Assembly (NCBI GenBank): GCA_009103225.1
Contig: RHPI01002069.1
Location: forward strand, 1,018,802 to 1,082,801
Direction: 5' to 3'
DNA from: Chlorokybus atmophyticus
Taxonomy: Eukaryota > Streptophyta > Chlorokybophyceae > Chlorokybales > Chlorokybaceae
DNA: 64,000 nt
The notes under the pieces: generated by a model
What the model was told of the DNA's origin: nothing
What the model saw: the letters and a program-made list of their open reading frames with translations, nothing else
Databases searched by the model: none
Shown: positions 13,085 to 24,487 of the stretch, in pieces
How positions within the stretch are numbered: the first letter of the stretch is position 1
Layout of the letters: every line of letters starts with the position of its first letter
Program-made: the position numbers and the translations under genes

Positions 13085-15887
13085 TTACAAGGACTGCGTG
13101 CGCGCCACGGGGTGAGCAGGTGGCGGAGGGATCATAAGCGAAGCCGGCTGCAATCGAACAGGGGACGTGAAGCGGGGTGCGAGCGGTGACTTGGGCTTGC
13201 ATGAGGACGATTGCGCAAGTGCTGATGTAGAGGAGAACTCTTTGCGGTGGAAAGAGCGAAGCAGCGCTGCTCGTCTCAAGCTAGCGCCAGGTGCAGGATC
13301 GCTGGGAGACAGCGGCAACTGCCCACCAAAGGATGGGCAGCTGCCAACCTCTGATGCTAATGCCAGGAGCCGCGCCTGTGCACAAAAGCTGTCAGCGTCC
13401 TTTGCTGGCATTGTCTCATGGTTAACGTACACAACAGGAGGTTGCAATTACCTGCAGGCGAGCCCGCATTGCAACAGGAGAGTGGGACCTCCGGCGCGAT
13501 CGTGATGTGCCACTTGAATTGACTCGAATACGCCAGCGTGGCGAGAGTGGGGGCGAACCGTGATTGGAATTTGGGCTGGCAGGTTCTGAGTCTGATGGTG
13601 AACCTGACCTTGGGCTGAAAGAGTTTGGGCTGTAAGGCGTATGAGGCCAGGAATTGCCCAAAGACCTGCCCGGCTCAGCATCATAGTCGGAGTCATCATC
13701 CATAGCATCCCTGCAGTGCAGACATGTTAGAAAGCGTCACTCTGCCTAAAAATTGCCAGCCACTGTTGAAATACCAACTAGTAAGCTAGCTTACTTACCC
13801 AGTAGGGGAAGTTGCCCGAGGCGAACAGCACAGCGCATCTAGTGCTCGAGCTTCAGGTGTTGGGGTTGGGGAGGCTCGCATTTTGGGGCTGTCCACCATG
13901 CACATGGCACTCAGCGACGAGGCCATAACCTCTGTCTGATACCTCTTGTCAAGGTGGAAGTTGTCAAGAAACAGCTCGTCCGCATCCAAACCGCGTGGGC
14001 GCTTCAGGCTGAGCAGTCTTGCCGGCAAAGCAGACAGCGACTTTGTCCGGCCTGGCGTAGGCTTTTGCTGAGAGGCGTTGCCACTGGAACCTGGCAATGC
14101 ATCCTGAGAGCGCTCTGGGCTAGTCGGCAGTGCCAAGGACTGCACTCTGGACTTGCCCGGTACGCCCGCAACATTGAACCTGCACCATGACAAACAAAAA
14201 CCGTGTGATTGTCTGACAGCGAACCAACTCCAATAGTGCACTAGCATACCAGTCACTGAGCAGCAGAGCAGTATGCATGGACATGCAACCCTGCTTACCC
14301 CAACACAGTTCGCAACCGCCGCCAGATGTCCTCACGCCAACCACGTTCTGTAACTTCCAATGCTTCACTTCCATGCCTGCAAGCATCAGGGTTAACTGTT
14401 GCGCGTTTCAAACTACAACGTAATTCAGGTGTATCACGACCCAGGACATGTCAACTGCAACAATGCCTGGCTTATAAATCAACTGGGGCACCAACAACAG
14501 AAGCCTCGCCATCGATTACCTGTCCTGAACAGGAACATCGGTTTGAACCAACTGGGCAACGGTTGTACCAGGCTCAGGCTCGCTAAGTGCAATGTCCACC
14601 TGCGGTTGCGGACTCTGGTAAGCCATGGAAGTTTCACAGAAGTAATGGCAAATTCTCCAACAGCACTGCAATGCTTGGAGCATTTGTGCTTCAAGGCTTA
14701 CCGTGGAATATGCATCATCCGGCCAGTTGTTAAAACGCCATTTTTGGGCGATATGCTTGTCAGGAGTGATGGCAATATGCATGCCTGATATGGCACCATC
14801 AAACATGGAGAAGGTCCCTCCAGTTTCTCTGGATATTGTCGCCTTTGATTGCGTGTACTTGACCACAAGCTCTTCATCCAGCAGCGCCTCAAAGATGTCG
14901 TGCGGCCTAGCAAAGAACCTGCGGCAACGGAGTCACTATCTGCAATCTGAACCTCACACCACATCAGAAGCTCAGTAAAGCGCCTAAACATGCGCAGTAC
15001 TCACTTCTCTGTCATTGTGATGGTAGCTTTGCCCGAGGGTGAGGCTTTGCGCGATCGCTCTGCCGCTTCAGATTGCGTCGTCTCTGCTTGTTGCGTGCCA
15101 TCGACTACAGAAGTCGCCTTCTGCGTGGGCACCAGCATGTCAACAACAAGCAACACCACAGCTTGCGTAAAAGTTCCCATGATCAACCCAGTGTACCTGT
15201 CCAGCCGCTGGGGGGGAGCCAGCGGAAGTCTCCTTCCTAGATGCATTCACAGCTGCAGTCGCTGCTGGTTTGCCTGTAGCACACACAGCTTGACTATGAG
15301 GGCAGTGAGACGCCTGGCAGGAGGCGCTGCACACAGTCTGGAAGCACACGGTTGAAGCACAACGCCCAAGTGTCACCTGCTATGGAGGCAGCATCGACGG
15401 TGGGACCCTCGTCAGCCCAGTGCCAGCCTTGGGCGTGTGCGTTGATGCCTTCTGCGTCTCCCTCAAGTATACAAGCCATCGCCACTGCCGTGCAAACAAT
15501 CCGTTAACAGCAGGCAAAGAACCCGCTGCTGTTTCGCCAACAAACATTGTGACACATCTGTTTGCAACACATTTACCAGGCCAGCTCATGCACAATGCAG
15601 AATCCAAACACATCGACTACGCCTCTCATCACAGGCACGAGCAGGCCAAACTTCGCACGTCACAAGCAAGCAACTGCCTGCCACCTACCGTGCTCAGTTT
15701 GCGCCTTGAAGTTGTCAAGCAGCTTGCGGCAAGCACCGGACATCACCCGCGCCCCGAGCCGCCGACCCCGCCTGACGCCAGCCACAGGCCCCGACCCCAG
15801 TCCAGCAGCGACGCCGATTCCGACGACGCCGCCGACAACCACCACCCCGCCGCCGTCACCACCAGCGCCGCCGCCAGCTCCAACCAT
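13085..15887 (-). CDS. Aha1-domain Hsp90 co-chaperone with long Ser-Pro-rich C-terminus
   Basis: Ten exons (15887-15689, 15484-15377, 15273-15197, 15120-15005, 14918-14702, 14599-14520, 14376-14299, 14179-13799, 13710-13452, 13375-13085) join in phase to a 601-residue protein. Residues about 160-290 form an AHSA1 fold: ITMTEKFFARPHDIFEALLD, then GGTFSMFDGAISGMH, QKWRFNNWPDDAYST, and the typical end VTERGWREDIWRRLRTVLGF. Aha1 proteins stimulate the Hsp90 ATPase in the cytosol. The N-terminal 165 residues hold only a weak trace of the Aha1_N domain (AQGWHWADEG) in Gly/Ala-rich sequence, so the N-terminal Hsp90-middle-domain contact may be reduced. The C-terminal 300 residues are an added, probably disordered tail with many SP/TP sites (SPNSFSPRSGSPSD), about twice the normal family length. 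The start could also be a later in-frame ATG (reading MSGACRKLL). Confidence 0.82.
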
Positions 15888-16899
15888 CCTTGGCAGCAGC
15901 CAGCGGCAGCAGCACGCCTGCGCTGCCGGGCTGCGCTGCCGGGCCGCCCCAGTAAGTGAGTTGCTCTACTCTCGTGTCCTCACTCACACGTGGGCACCAC
16001 CAGCCACGTATCTTTTAAGGCTGCGTTTTCAATCCCGCCCTAATAAATAACAGCATGAACCTAGGCGTAGCGTACCCGGTAGGGTCACCAACGCGTCTCA
16101 ATCCACCGCGGCATCGCATACGACGGACAGAAACGCGCATTATGAACCATCTCGCTACAATCTACCGGTAGGCCTATCGGTAGATGAAGGTTGCCCTCCC
16201 TTTTCGTTTCCGCGGGTGAAGTTCAGTGTTAAAAACCCCCGCCAAATTGCTCCGAGAAGCCCGCCGCTTGTATATTTCGGACGCCGCCGGAGAATTTTGG
16301 CGGGGTTTCAATGAGCGTCGGACTTTACCTTGGCGTGTCTGGTACGTTTCACATAATACGGGGCTAGCATGGCCACGGGACAGTTACATGAACCGACGCC
16401 GGGGTGCAGTCTGCCACGCTAGCTGACGGCTTCCAGATATGCGCGGCTCAAGGCAGAAGCGGGAGTCGAGCGACAGCGGCGAGATCATCATCAATGCGAA
16501 TTGGATTGCTGTGAGCCTGTCAGTCGCTGCGCAGTGATTGCGAAGCCGCGCTTTTAGAATGAATCCAGCCGAGCACAGGGCCTTATCATTGGCCTGAAGG
16601 CGAGTCGCTCTGCTCTGTGTGTGATTGAGATCGCGTTTGGAACCTGTCACTGTCTAGGGTCGGGCCTGTTCCCAACTGGGTGGCCAGCCTAACACTCGTG
16701 AGTCACGACTCGTGACTCAGTCGAGTCGAGCGGCGAGTCACCATAGGTGACGCTGCGTCACTGACGCACCGCTGGTCATCCAACAGCGCGATGAATTGAA
16801 TCGGTTCAATCGACTCGCTTGGGCGTTCACCAGTGGTGAACAGGGTGAAGCAAGCTCTTCAGTTGGCAGCCAACAACGGCGGTAGTGACCCGTCGCTGA
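15888..16899. other. Upstream region of the Aha1-domain gene; palindromes
   Basis: No gene is seen. A near-perfect 24-nt palindrome lies at 16161-16184 (TCTACCGGTA...TATCGGTAGA). A cluster of GAGTCA/GTGAC palindromic steps lies at about 16694-16770. Both could be regulatory or remnants of mobile DNA. Confidence 0.4.
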
Positions 16900-16916
16900 C
16901 CAACGGGCTGCCATAA

Positions 16917-16945
16917 CTTATGGCCCATAACTAATGGGCCATAAG
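16917..16945. repeat. Perfect inverted repeat, CTTATGGCCCAT arms around AACTA
   Basis: Arms of 12 nt (16917-16928 and 16934-16945) are exact reverse complements around a 5-nt loop. Related GCCATAAG copies at 17014, 17224 and 17240 suggest a small non-autonomous element spanning about 16911-17247. Confidence 0.6.
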
Positions 16946-18853
16946 CAGTGTTTCTGCTAAGCACTTTGCATTGGCTCCAAAGTGGCCCAGACTTATTTCA
17001 AATCAAAATAATGAGCCATAAGTACCAACATACAAGGCCTCACATCAATGAAGTGCATAACCCAAGTGCATATAAGGTCATAATGTGCCTCTTTTAGCAC
17101 GAAGAGTCAGTCAAAGTGTGGCTCTTCTATGGGGTAAGTTTAGCATGTTTTGAGCCAGTTTTATAGCAAATAAAGGAAAAAGAGCCACATTGGCTTCTTA
17201 GCGCCACATAGGCTCCCTGGAGCCATAAATCGAAACACTAGCCATAAGCTACATTTGTAATTGTCTCTTTATCTTTTAAAGCTACACATTCTTAGCGGAA
17301 TGTTCGTAGTTCCAATGTTGATCATTATTATTGGTGCTTCAATCTTCAAGTTTGCACCGAAACTACTGTCACTGCTACTTAATTGCCACCATCTTAAGGT
17401 TATATTAATACTTCATATTAATATCTCATGTTGTTTTGCATATAGGCTCGGTGCATGGTTCAACCCTTACAGCAAGGCCCTCTTATTCATGCCTCGGATA
17501 CACGAATACAATGTTGCAGGTGTACATCGCAATTACTCCCAAAACACTTTGCTCTATGGACGCACATTCATTACTGTGCACTTGATCGACTGCAGCTGAA
17601 GTTGGTCGTTAAGGTTGTTGACAAGGGCACAAGACCGGCCTTGGCGGCGGGAAAGGCGAGGCTATAGCGCATTGTAAAATAGCGTTCAATTTGTATGTTT
17701 GCCGTTTGAGTTCTCACCCATTCTTTTCCTCTGTCCGAGTATGCCTGCCTTCAGCATACAATTCTGCCTACCCTGTCGTTGTCTTCCCTGCCAAAACCTC
17801 TTAATAAAAGAACCCAGCGCCCTGATTGAGTTAATCTGTTGATCGCTTACATGATTGCAACTGCTTTTCCCGTTCGCATGTTGCTGTGCAATATTGCTTT
17901 GCCCGTTTGCATGCTATTTGCATCAGCGCAATAATATTCATATACTTGCAGCAACGCAAGGCAGCACCAAGCCGATGTAAAAACAACGGTGTGATGCCAA
18001 CAAGACAACAATGCAAACCGTAAGAGCCATTATAGCAGGGAAGCATTATGTGTATAAAACAATGTAATATAATGCATTATGCTGTTATGTTAGCACTTGC
18101 CGCCGCCGCTCTCATCAATTTGTTTTCGAAATATATACATGCACATTATATTGTATGCATTTACGGATCATATGTGGCCGATAACAGTGTTGCCAGCCAT
18201 ATCACAATGCTGATCACATAGCAAAATACGTCAGTGAATCTTGTAAGTCAGCAACTTGCAAATTGAAATCAGACATATGTCGGGCAAATTTGCATTATAT
18301 GTAAAACGTATATACATATTAAACACATATTACACATGCCACATTCATGAGGCAGTGCTCAATCCCGCATATCAATCTTGCTACATAGCCTACTGTATGT
18401 TAAGTGGTTTCACTGAGCCAAGTGAGCAAAAGAAGCTCAGATTATGAGGATTTTTTTAAATGCATAATTGTTCAAGCTCACACCCTAAGGATATCGTAAT
18501 ACTTGATAATTGGATCGTCCACTTAACATAGATGTAACGCGCACATTGTTAAATGTTGCGCCTCCTCTCATTGCAACAGTTTCGTCACAATGACTTAGCT
18601 GGTTGTTTACGCTGGTATCGCGATCTTGGGACACATGTTCACACTCCGCATGCACAATACTTTACATTGCTTCAATATACATTGTCATGTATCAAATTCA
18701 TGTCCTAATTGCTACTCATATAACACATTCATTAACGTGTTACTCGAAATGCATTTGCGTCATTGCGAATATAATAACTATCGGATAATGAAATCGAAAT
18801 TCATGAGCACACGGCAATTTGGGTTGCCTACCTACCTAGGCTGGCTGCCTACA

Positions 18854-19472
18854 CCCCGTCAGAGTCGCCCCCCAATAAGGTCCCCCTTGGCAAATTCGTG
18901 GGGGGGACTGTATTTGTACATTAGAGTCCCCCCTCCCTTTTTGTGTCCCCCTCAAAGGGGACAATAATGACACTTGATGCATATTATCTCCTTTTTCCAT
19001 GTTATCAGCACTATACACGTGCAAATCACTCATGCTAGCTGGTTGCATCATGGTACATTGATAAGATGCATTTAAAAACCATAAAGACGCATGTAAAAGG
19101 CTAAAATATAGGTGGAATGAACGTCTGTTTACAGGCTGGCGGTGCAATGCCATCAACCGTAAATTGAACGGCCGCGCCCACTGGGCGCCGCCCAGCCGCA
19201 CCGTCGGCTGCCGCAAACCCTGTCCGTCGACCAGGTCTTGGCCTAACGGCCGACTAGTACGATTGGTCGACCGCAAAGCGTCGACTAACTTGTTAAAAGC
19301 GTGACGAGTTACGCCACCTAAGCGTGACTTGTCAATGAAATGTGACGAAGTCGGTGACGTCTGCTACACAATGAAGTCCCCCGGTGGTAATAGAACCCTC
19401 CTCCCCCGAGTAGAGTCCCCCCCGGCAAAATTGAGGGGGGGACTGTATAAAAAGGGGGGGACTCTGACGGGG
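18854..19472. mobile_element. 619-bp non-autonomous element with terminal inverted repeats (MITE-like)
   Basis: The ends are exact inverse copies: CCCCGTCAGAGTC at 18854-18866 and GACTCTGACGGGG at 19460-19472. The flanks both contain CCTAGG close by (18836 and 19493). Inside each end is a second module in the same orientation, GGCAAA..G-run..ACTGTAT, at 18889-18915 and 19424-19449, and TAGAGTCCCCCC at about 18922 and 19409. No transposase is encoded. The internal 146-aa minus-strand ORF (18836-19276) is not protein-like. The superfamily cannot be assigned. Confidence 0.6.
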
Positions 19473-19732
19473 TAAATACGGTACCTAGGTATGCTCATGC
19501 ATGCATTATTGCACATGTCACATACCGGTCACATACCGGCAAAAGATCTACGATATGCTGACGTCAGCGTCTGACAAGCAGTTCAGCTCGGGCCAATCAA
19601 GCAGCAAAAAGTAGTCTGCAGCACCATGTTCGCTCCCACCGTGCGCATGTTGCCGCCATGCACATGCCGAACTGGCCTAGTGTGCTACTGCTGCTTTGCG
19701 CAGTGTAAAGCTGCTAAGTGCGATCATCAGCT

Positions 19733-21897
19733 ATGGCCGTCGCAGCGGCGGTGGCGACGTCCTCAATGGTAATGGCGTCGTCATCTTCGGCTTCAAGCAT
19801 GGGTGCTGCGCGGGTTGCTCATGCCGTCTGGAGGAGTCCGCCAAAGCTGAGAGCTTGCAGGGGGCAAGCAGCTAGGGTTTCTAGCGGGTTCAGCAGCAGC
19901 ACCAGCAGCGACAGTAGTCAGTCTCTGCAGCAGCGGCTGGTGTCTGGCAAATTGAGGAGTGCAAGACACAAGCCTCGCCAGTCCACCGTCGTTGCCGCTG
20001 CTGCGGCTGCGCCACCCATGGCCGGTGTCACATGGGAGCAGCTTGATGCTGCCGATCCTCCCACCGCCCGCAGTGGCCACGTCACTGTTGCCCTCCCAGA
20101 TAGCCATCCTGATGATGTTTTGGTGTTCGGAGGGTGAGTTGTTTAGAAAACATGTACATGCTTGCACTACCTATGGCGTACTTAATGCAGGCAGCAGCCT
20201 TAAGATATAATACCTGCATTGCTCATGTTCATCAGCATGCATGCATCCAATGCATTCAATGCATGCATGCATGCATGCATGCTTTGTACTTATGACTGCA
20301 AGTGGCGCATTGTTTGTAAACTTGCATTCCTTGTCGCAAATTTCAGCAGTGTGTACTGAGGTAAATTTGCTGTGACGCACATTGATACATTGACAATCTA
20401 GGTATGTTGAGTACGAGCCCAGCATGGCAGGGAGAAAAGTGAACAACGACGCTTACGTGTTGAACATTGCGGAGAAGAGGTGGAAGAGGTTGGATTTCGG
20501 AAATCAGGAACTTCCAGAGCCGCGTCTCACCTCGCAGGTTGCACAGAGGTCACTTGCACACATCATGCGGTCTGCATCATCGCTAGCTTGCTGGCAGCTG
20601 CACTTGTGCATGCAGCTGCTAACTGATTGTATCCGATGGTCTGGGGATTGCAGGCAGTGGTTGTTGGGGACACAATGTGGCTGCTTGCTGGATGGAACCC
20701 CAACAACCGTGGTGGGGAAGACGAGTTTCTTGATGACGTCTGGACACTCGACTTGCACAGCTACAAGTGGCGACGTGTTCACTTGCAGGGCTCGCAGATG
20801 CCCAGGATATCAAGATTTCAGGTACACACCATTGCACATTAGCTTGGAGTGTGCAGTGACAGCATCGGTCAGGCGTTGTGGCATGAAAACAGCTCGTCTC
20901 ATGCACCTTGTGTATGTTGCTAGCCACATTACATAGCTGCATTGATCCACACGCTAGGCAGCGACACCTGGAAGCCCATATTGTACTGGCTTGCAGGCGG
21001 TTGCTGTTGGGGACAAGATCTACATCCACAACCATCGAAGCTTAGAGAGTGTGTGTATTCTAGATACCAGCAAAGAGACTCTGCAGAAGTCTCGGGTGCG
21101 TATTTCACTGCATGTGTGTTGTCTTCTCTTGAGACTGAACCTACTGCTACGGCAGGTCGCAGGCAATGTGCCCTCTTCACGGGGATTGCACAACATGGTG
21201 CATGTCAACAACAAGCTCTGGGTGTTTGGAGGTGCAGATAACGGCGGTCTCATGAATAACGACGTCCACTACCTGGACCTTGACACCATGATATGGACCA
21301 AGGTACAGAATAGAAGCGCAATGCTGTTTGCAAGAATGAAGTTGTTTTGGGAAACACCTTGCTTGTTTGAGCTAGCACGTTGTTGGCTGACACACTGCAT
21401 TTCTGGCTCTATCTGTGCCGCAGCCTGAAGCTAGCGGAAACTGGCCATCTCCACGAGCGGCAGCAGGTGCTGCTGCATTGCACAATAAGGTTTTTGTCTT
21501 TGGCGGGGCATGTCGAGCGAATGGGAGCGATGCCAATAGCGGTGGGCTAGTGCCTTTAGACGACTTGCATGCGTTGGACACAGAGAGCTGCAGGTACTGT
21601 GTGTGGACATTTTGCAACTCACTCTGGTTGCACAGTCTCATACACATCATGTTACATATTGCACACCCAGGACGGCACACTTGCTGCGCTAGGCTGGTAA
21701 AACCTCATTCTAGGCCGCTCAGACTCAGATGCACTTCTGCATGTTCCAGGTGGGAGACTGTACAGCTGAAAGGGAGTACAAAGCCCGGCCCTCGCAATGC
21801 TGCACAGCTTGTCGCCAAAGAAGGGAAGCTGGTCATTTATGGAGGGTGGAAGCCGTTCGTCCAGTCCTACAGCGACACGCACATACTTCATGTATAG
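19733..21897 (+). CDS. Kelch-repeat protein with plastid-type transit peptide
   Basis: Seven exons (19733-20133, 20402-20537, 20654-20821, 20997-21095, 21156-21302, 21424-21593, 21750-21897) join to exactly 422 residues. The first 100 residues are rich in Ala, Ser and Arg with no acidic cluster and end VVAAAAAAPPMAG, typical of a chloroplast transit peptide. The rest is a Kelch beta-propeller: repeats contain DDVLVFGG, DTMWLLAGW, NKLWVFGGADNGG, NKVFVFGGACRANG and GKLVIYGGW, each with the following Tyr/Trp blade positions (RWKRLDF, YKWRRVHL, RWETVQLKG). Kelch propellers bind protein partners; no catalytic domain is present. An ATGC-repeat tract (20236-20282) lies in intron 1. TGTAA signals follow at about 22036 and 22048. 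The start ATG at 19733 is the first in frame after an in-frame GTG. Confidence 0.87.
20236..20282 (+). repeat. (ATGC)n microsatellite in Kelch intron 1
   Basis: Repeated ATGC/CATG units, mostly perfect over the last 25 nt. Self-complementary, so it can fold. Confidence 0.7.
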
Positions 21898-22035
21898 GCT
21901 GCACGTGGTTCAAGAGCGATGCCGTTGCTGCCCGTATTGTACATAGCACACCAAACCGGCATGTGCAGCTAATTTAGCCAGAGAGTTGGCTGTTGCATTA
22001 CTAGTTGTGTTGCCTGTTGAACGCAAGCATGGCGT

Positions 22036-22053
22036 TGTAACTGCGTGTAACTT
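22036..22053 (+). terminator. Two TGTAA poly(A) signals of the Kelch gene
   Basis: TGTAA occurs twice about 140-155 nt after the stop at 21897. Confidence 0.5.
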
Positions 22054-22390
22054 GCATAAGGTAAGCACACTGTGCAGCGCGCGCGCACGCACGCACAACC
22101 TAGGTACATGTATGCACGAGTGCATGTAGTGCGCTGTGCTGCCCTACCTCACACGTGGTCACGGGCACACACATCAGACATACCAAAGTGCGCATGCACA
22201 TACGCATGATGCACAGTGTTGTTGCATATGCACAGCATGTACAAACAATGCGGGGCGTGCTTGCTCATGCATTGTGTCATGCATATGTCATCACGCAGAC
22301 AGCAACCAGCAGGCGCACACTCTCACATATATTCAACCACCGGGCTACACTACTACATCTAGGCCAACAACTACACCACCACCCCGTTGG

Positions 22391-22700
22391 TCATGCAAGC
22401 ATGCATGCAGCAAAATGCAATCACCTGTACAGGCACGAGCAGCAGCGTCAATGACGGCAGTCAACGGCTGTAGTGTGGCAGCAGCAGCAACGCAACATGC
22501 AGCACAGCAACGGCCCTCCCTCCCTCTCTCTGTCACCCTAATCCTCCTTCCACACCCTCTCTTTGTCATGCAAGCATGCATGCAGCAAAATGCAATCACC
22601 TGTACAAGCACGAGCAGCAGCGTCAATGACGGCAGTCTACGGCTGTAGTGTGGCAGCAGCAGCAGCAACGCAACATGCAGCAGCACAGCAACGGCCCTCT
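22391..22700. repeat. Tandemly duplicated ~130-bp unit (two copies, 175 bp apart)
   Basis: Copy 1 (22391-22518) and copy 2 (22566-22700) both begin TCATGCAAGCATGCATGCAG and end AACGGCCCTC. They differ by a few substitutions and by extra CAG triplets in copy 2. Each is followed by a pyrimidine-rich tract (CCTCC/CTCTC). No coding sense is evident. The unit lies in the convergent spacer after the Kelch gene. Confidence 0.8.
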
Positions 22701-23209
22701 CTTCCCTCCCCTCCCCCTCCTCCGCCTCTCCCTCCTCCTCCTCCCACTCCGCTGTTGCCGTCGCAACTCTTGCTGTTGCTGGTCGGGCAGGGCCCCACTG
22801 CCCCGCCCCTCTGCCTCGCCCCTCAGGCCTCCCCCTTCCCGTGCAGTGACAGTAGCTCATGCTCCGGTTAGGTGGTGGGGTTGGTGTATGTATGTATGCA
22901 GCTTGGCAGCGTTTGAACAGCTTTGCTCATTCCTTTGTCACTGTGCACAAAGGATAGTGTGGATCGACAATTTGGGGCAGCTGCGCATGTGCGCTTGTGC
23001 ATACACAAACACGCATGTTTGTGTTTGGCAACTGCTCTTTGCTCTCACCGAGGCTTCCTCTCACCATTGTTGAACTTTAAAGTATTCACTTGTAAAGAAA
23101 AGTCAACCTCACATAGCAAAGCTGCATGTACGTGTCACCAACTGTCACAAGAATATCAACCGTTTGTAACATGCAGATGGCTTTGGTTGCACGCTTGCGA
23201 CTCTGCACT
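22701..23209. other. Spacer with CT-rich tract, no gene seen
   Basis: A pyrimidine-rich stretch (about 22695-22760) leads into mixed sequence without a convincing ORF. The 3' end of the following minus-strand gene falls in this spacer. Confidence 0.4.
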
Positions 23210-24308
23210 CTATGTGATGACTCCAGGCTGTGCAGACGGTTTGTGTTTATTCCGCCTCTTCTGACGCTTACTTTCTAAAGATGCATGTCGCAACTGCAGC
23301 ATCTGGTCCCTCGCATTGCCTTGAACCTTTTGCTTCTTCACAAACATGCCAGCCCGGCTTTCTTCCTCGTCATCGTCGTTGTCTCTAGCAGGTTGATGGC
23401 TTGACGTGCTCGCGCCACCGCCCCCATTCCTTGATGCTTCGTTCAAACCTAGTTTCCTGCCCTTGTGCGCCACTTTGGACAGCAGCCTCTTCTCCACGGA
23501 TCCCAAGCTGGCAGCTACCCTTGCATGCGGCAAGTACTTGGCTCCCAAGCCCAACCTGCATTTGATCAGAGTAAAGGAAGAGTGTAAACGCAAATGCTTA
23601 CTGTCACCCTATAGTCGAGATATAATCTGAGCAGCTTTCGAGATGCGTTTGTCCACAAACACTAGGTGCGTGTGTCGTTTGTGTGCTGTGCGCTGCATGT
23701 GCGTGTGTATAGCGTGCTGCGCGTGCCTGTGTCGGCGCTGTGTGTCTGTGCGTGTGTGTGCGTGCGTTGGTAATGATGGGCGCAATTGTGTGTCTGTTCT
23801 GCATTCTGTGAGGTGCGTGTGTGTGTTTCTGCGCTGCTCTGCTCGGCGTGTGTACTGCATGGTGCGTGTGTGCTGCATAGTGTGACTCCGTTATCATATG
23901 TGTTGCAAAGTATGCTTCCATGAACCGTTGATGGTTAATGCATTGCAAGCATTCCCAAGAGAGCAAATATGCTGTGCTCTGTTGCAACCGTTCATGGAGC
24001 TTACCGGGCAGGCCTAGGCTCGACTTCCACAGGCTCCACAGTCTCGTCGGGCGTCCTTCCCGCCGCCTTGTCAGCCGCGTCAAGCCATGCCTGAGCCTGG
24101 TCACCAGACAGCAGCTGATTGAAGGTACACAAGTGTGCGGCACAGTGGTGCAGGCAACAGCTGCAAACAGCATGGGGGTCGTTCACTCTCATTGACACCA
24201 TCATGAAACCTAACCTGTCAGTCTCACCAACGAGTAGGCGTGACCTGACGGCACCACCTCCACGTTTTCCTGCTCCGTCCTGCCCTTGCCAGCCTCCTCC
24301 GCCGCCAT
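23210..24308 (-). CDS. Small basic protein with LGLGA motif, probably nuclear/nucleolar
   Basis: Three exons (24308-24228, 24114-24005, 23555-23210) join in phase to a complete 178-residue protein. It starts MAAEEAGKGR, has a short helical segment SGDQAQAWLDAADKAAG and then the motif LGLGAKYLPHA. Next come basic EKRLLSKVAHKGRKLG, an acidic patch (DNDDDEEES) and a Lys/Arg-rich end (LESKRQKRRNKHKPS) that looks like a nuclear or nucleolar localisation signal. The LGLGA-K pattern recalls a small uncharacterised eukaryotic family, but I cannot name it with confidence. Intron 2 carries a GTGC-rich repeat (23640-23890). The start codon is 180 bp from the start of the divergent gene at 24488, so the two probably share a promoter. 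Confidence 0.78.
23660..23885 (+). repeat. GTGC/GTGTGCGTG low-complexity tract in an intron
   Basis: Dense GTGTG/GCGTG repeats over about 220 nt, inside intron 2 of the minus-strand LGLGA gene. Confidence 0.65.
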
Positions 24309-24414
24309 CCTCCTATGGCAGAGCAGTAACCTGCTTACTGTAACATGATCCTGTTCGCACTGCTGCACAAGTCAATGGCGAGTGCTGATGTCATCATTCT
24401 GATCAGTGAACCAT

Positions 24415-24423
24415 TTAGGGTTT
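24415..24423. promoter_or_regulatory. Telo-box (TTAGGGTTT) in a divergent promoter
   Basis: TTAGGGTTT is an exact reverse complement of the plant telo-box AAACCCTAA. It sits between divergent starts at 24308 (-) and 24488 (+), 65 bp before the latter. Confidence 0.45.
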
Positions 24424-24487
24424 GTGTGCTGATGATTACTGATCACCACATAAAGGGCGGTTGTGGTTGGAGATATTGGTGTTGGGG

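Larger units (their letters stand above)
16900..19550. other. AT-rich, gene-poor island
   Basis: Sequence composition changes clearly: long AT-rich stretches, many TATAT/CATAT steps and no spliceable ORF of protein-like character. Short inverted repeats built on CTTATGGC/GCCATAAG occur at 16917-16945, 17014, 17224 and 17240. The region includes the inverted-repeat element at 18854-19472. No organellar gene was recognised in it. Confidence 0.55.

Noticed and set aside
16900-18800. Organelle DNA insertion
   Set aside because: AT-rich, but no plastid or mitochondrial gene, rRNA or tRNA could be recognised; kept only as a hypothesis.
18836-19276. 146-aa minus-strand ORF in the inverted-repeat element
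   Set aside because: No motif, odd composition, and it crosses the terminal inverted repeat.
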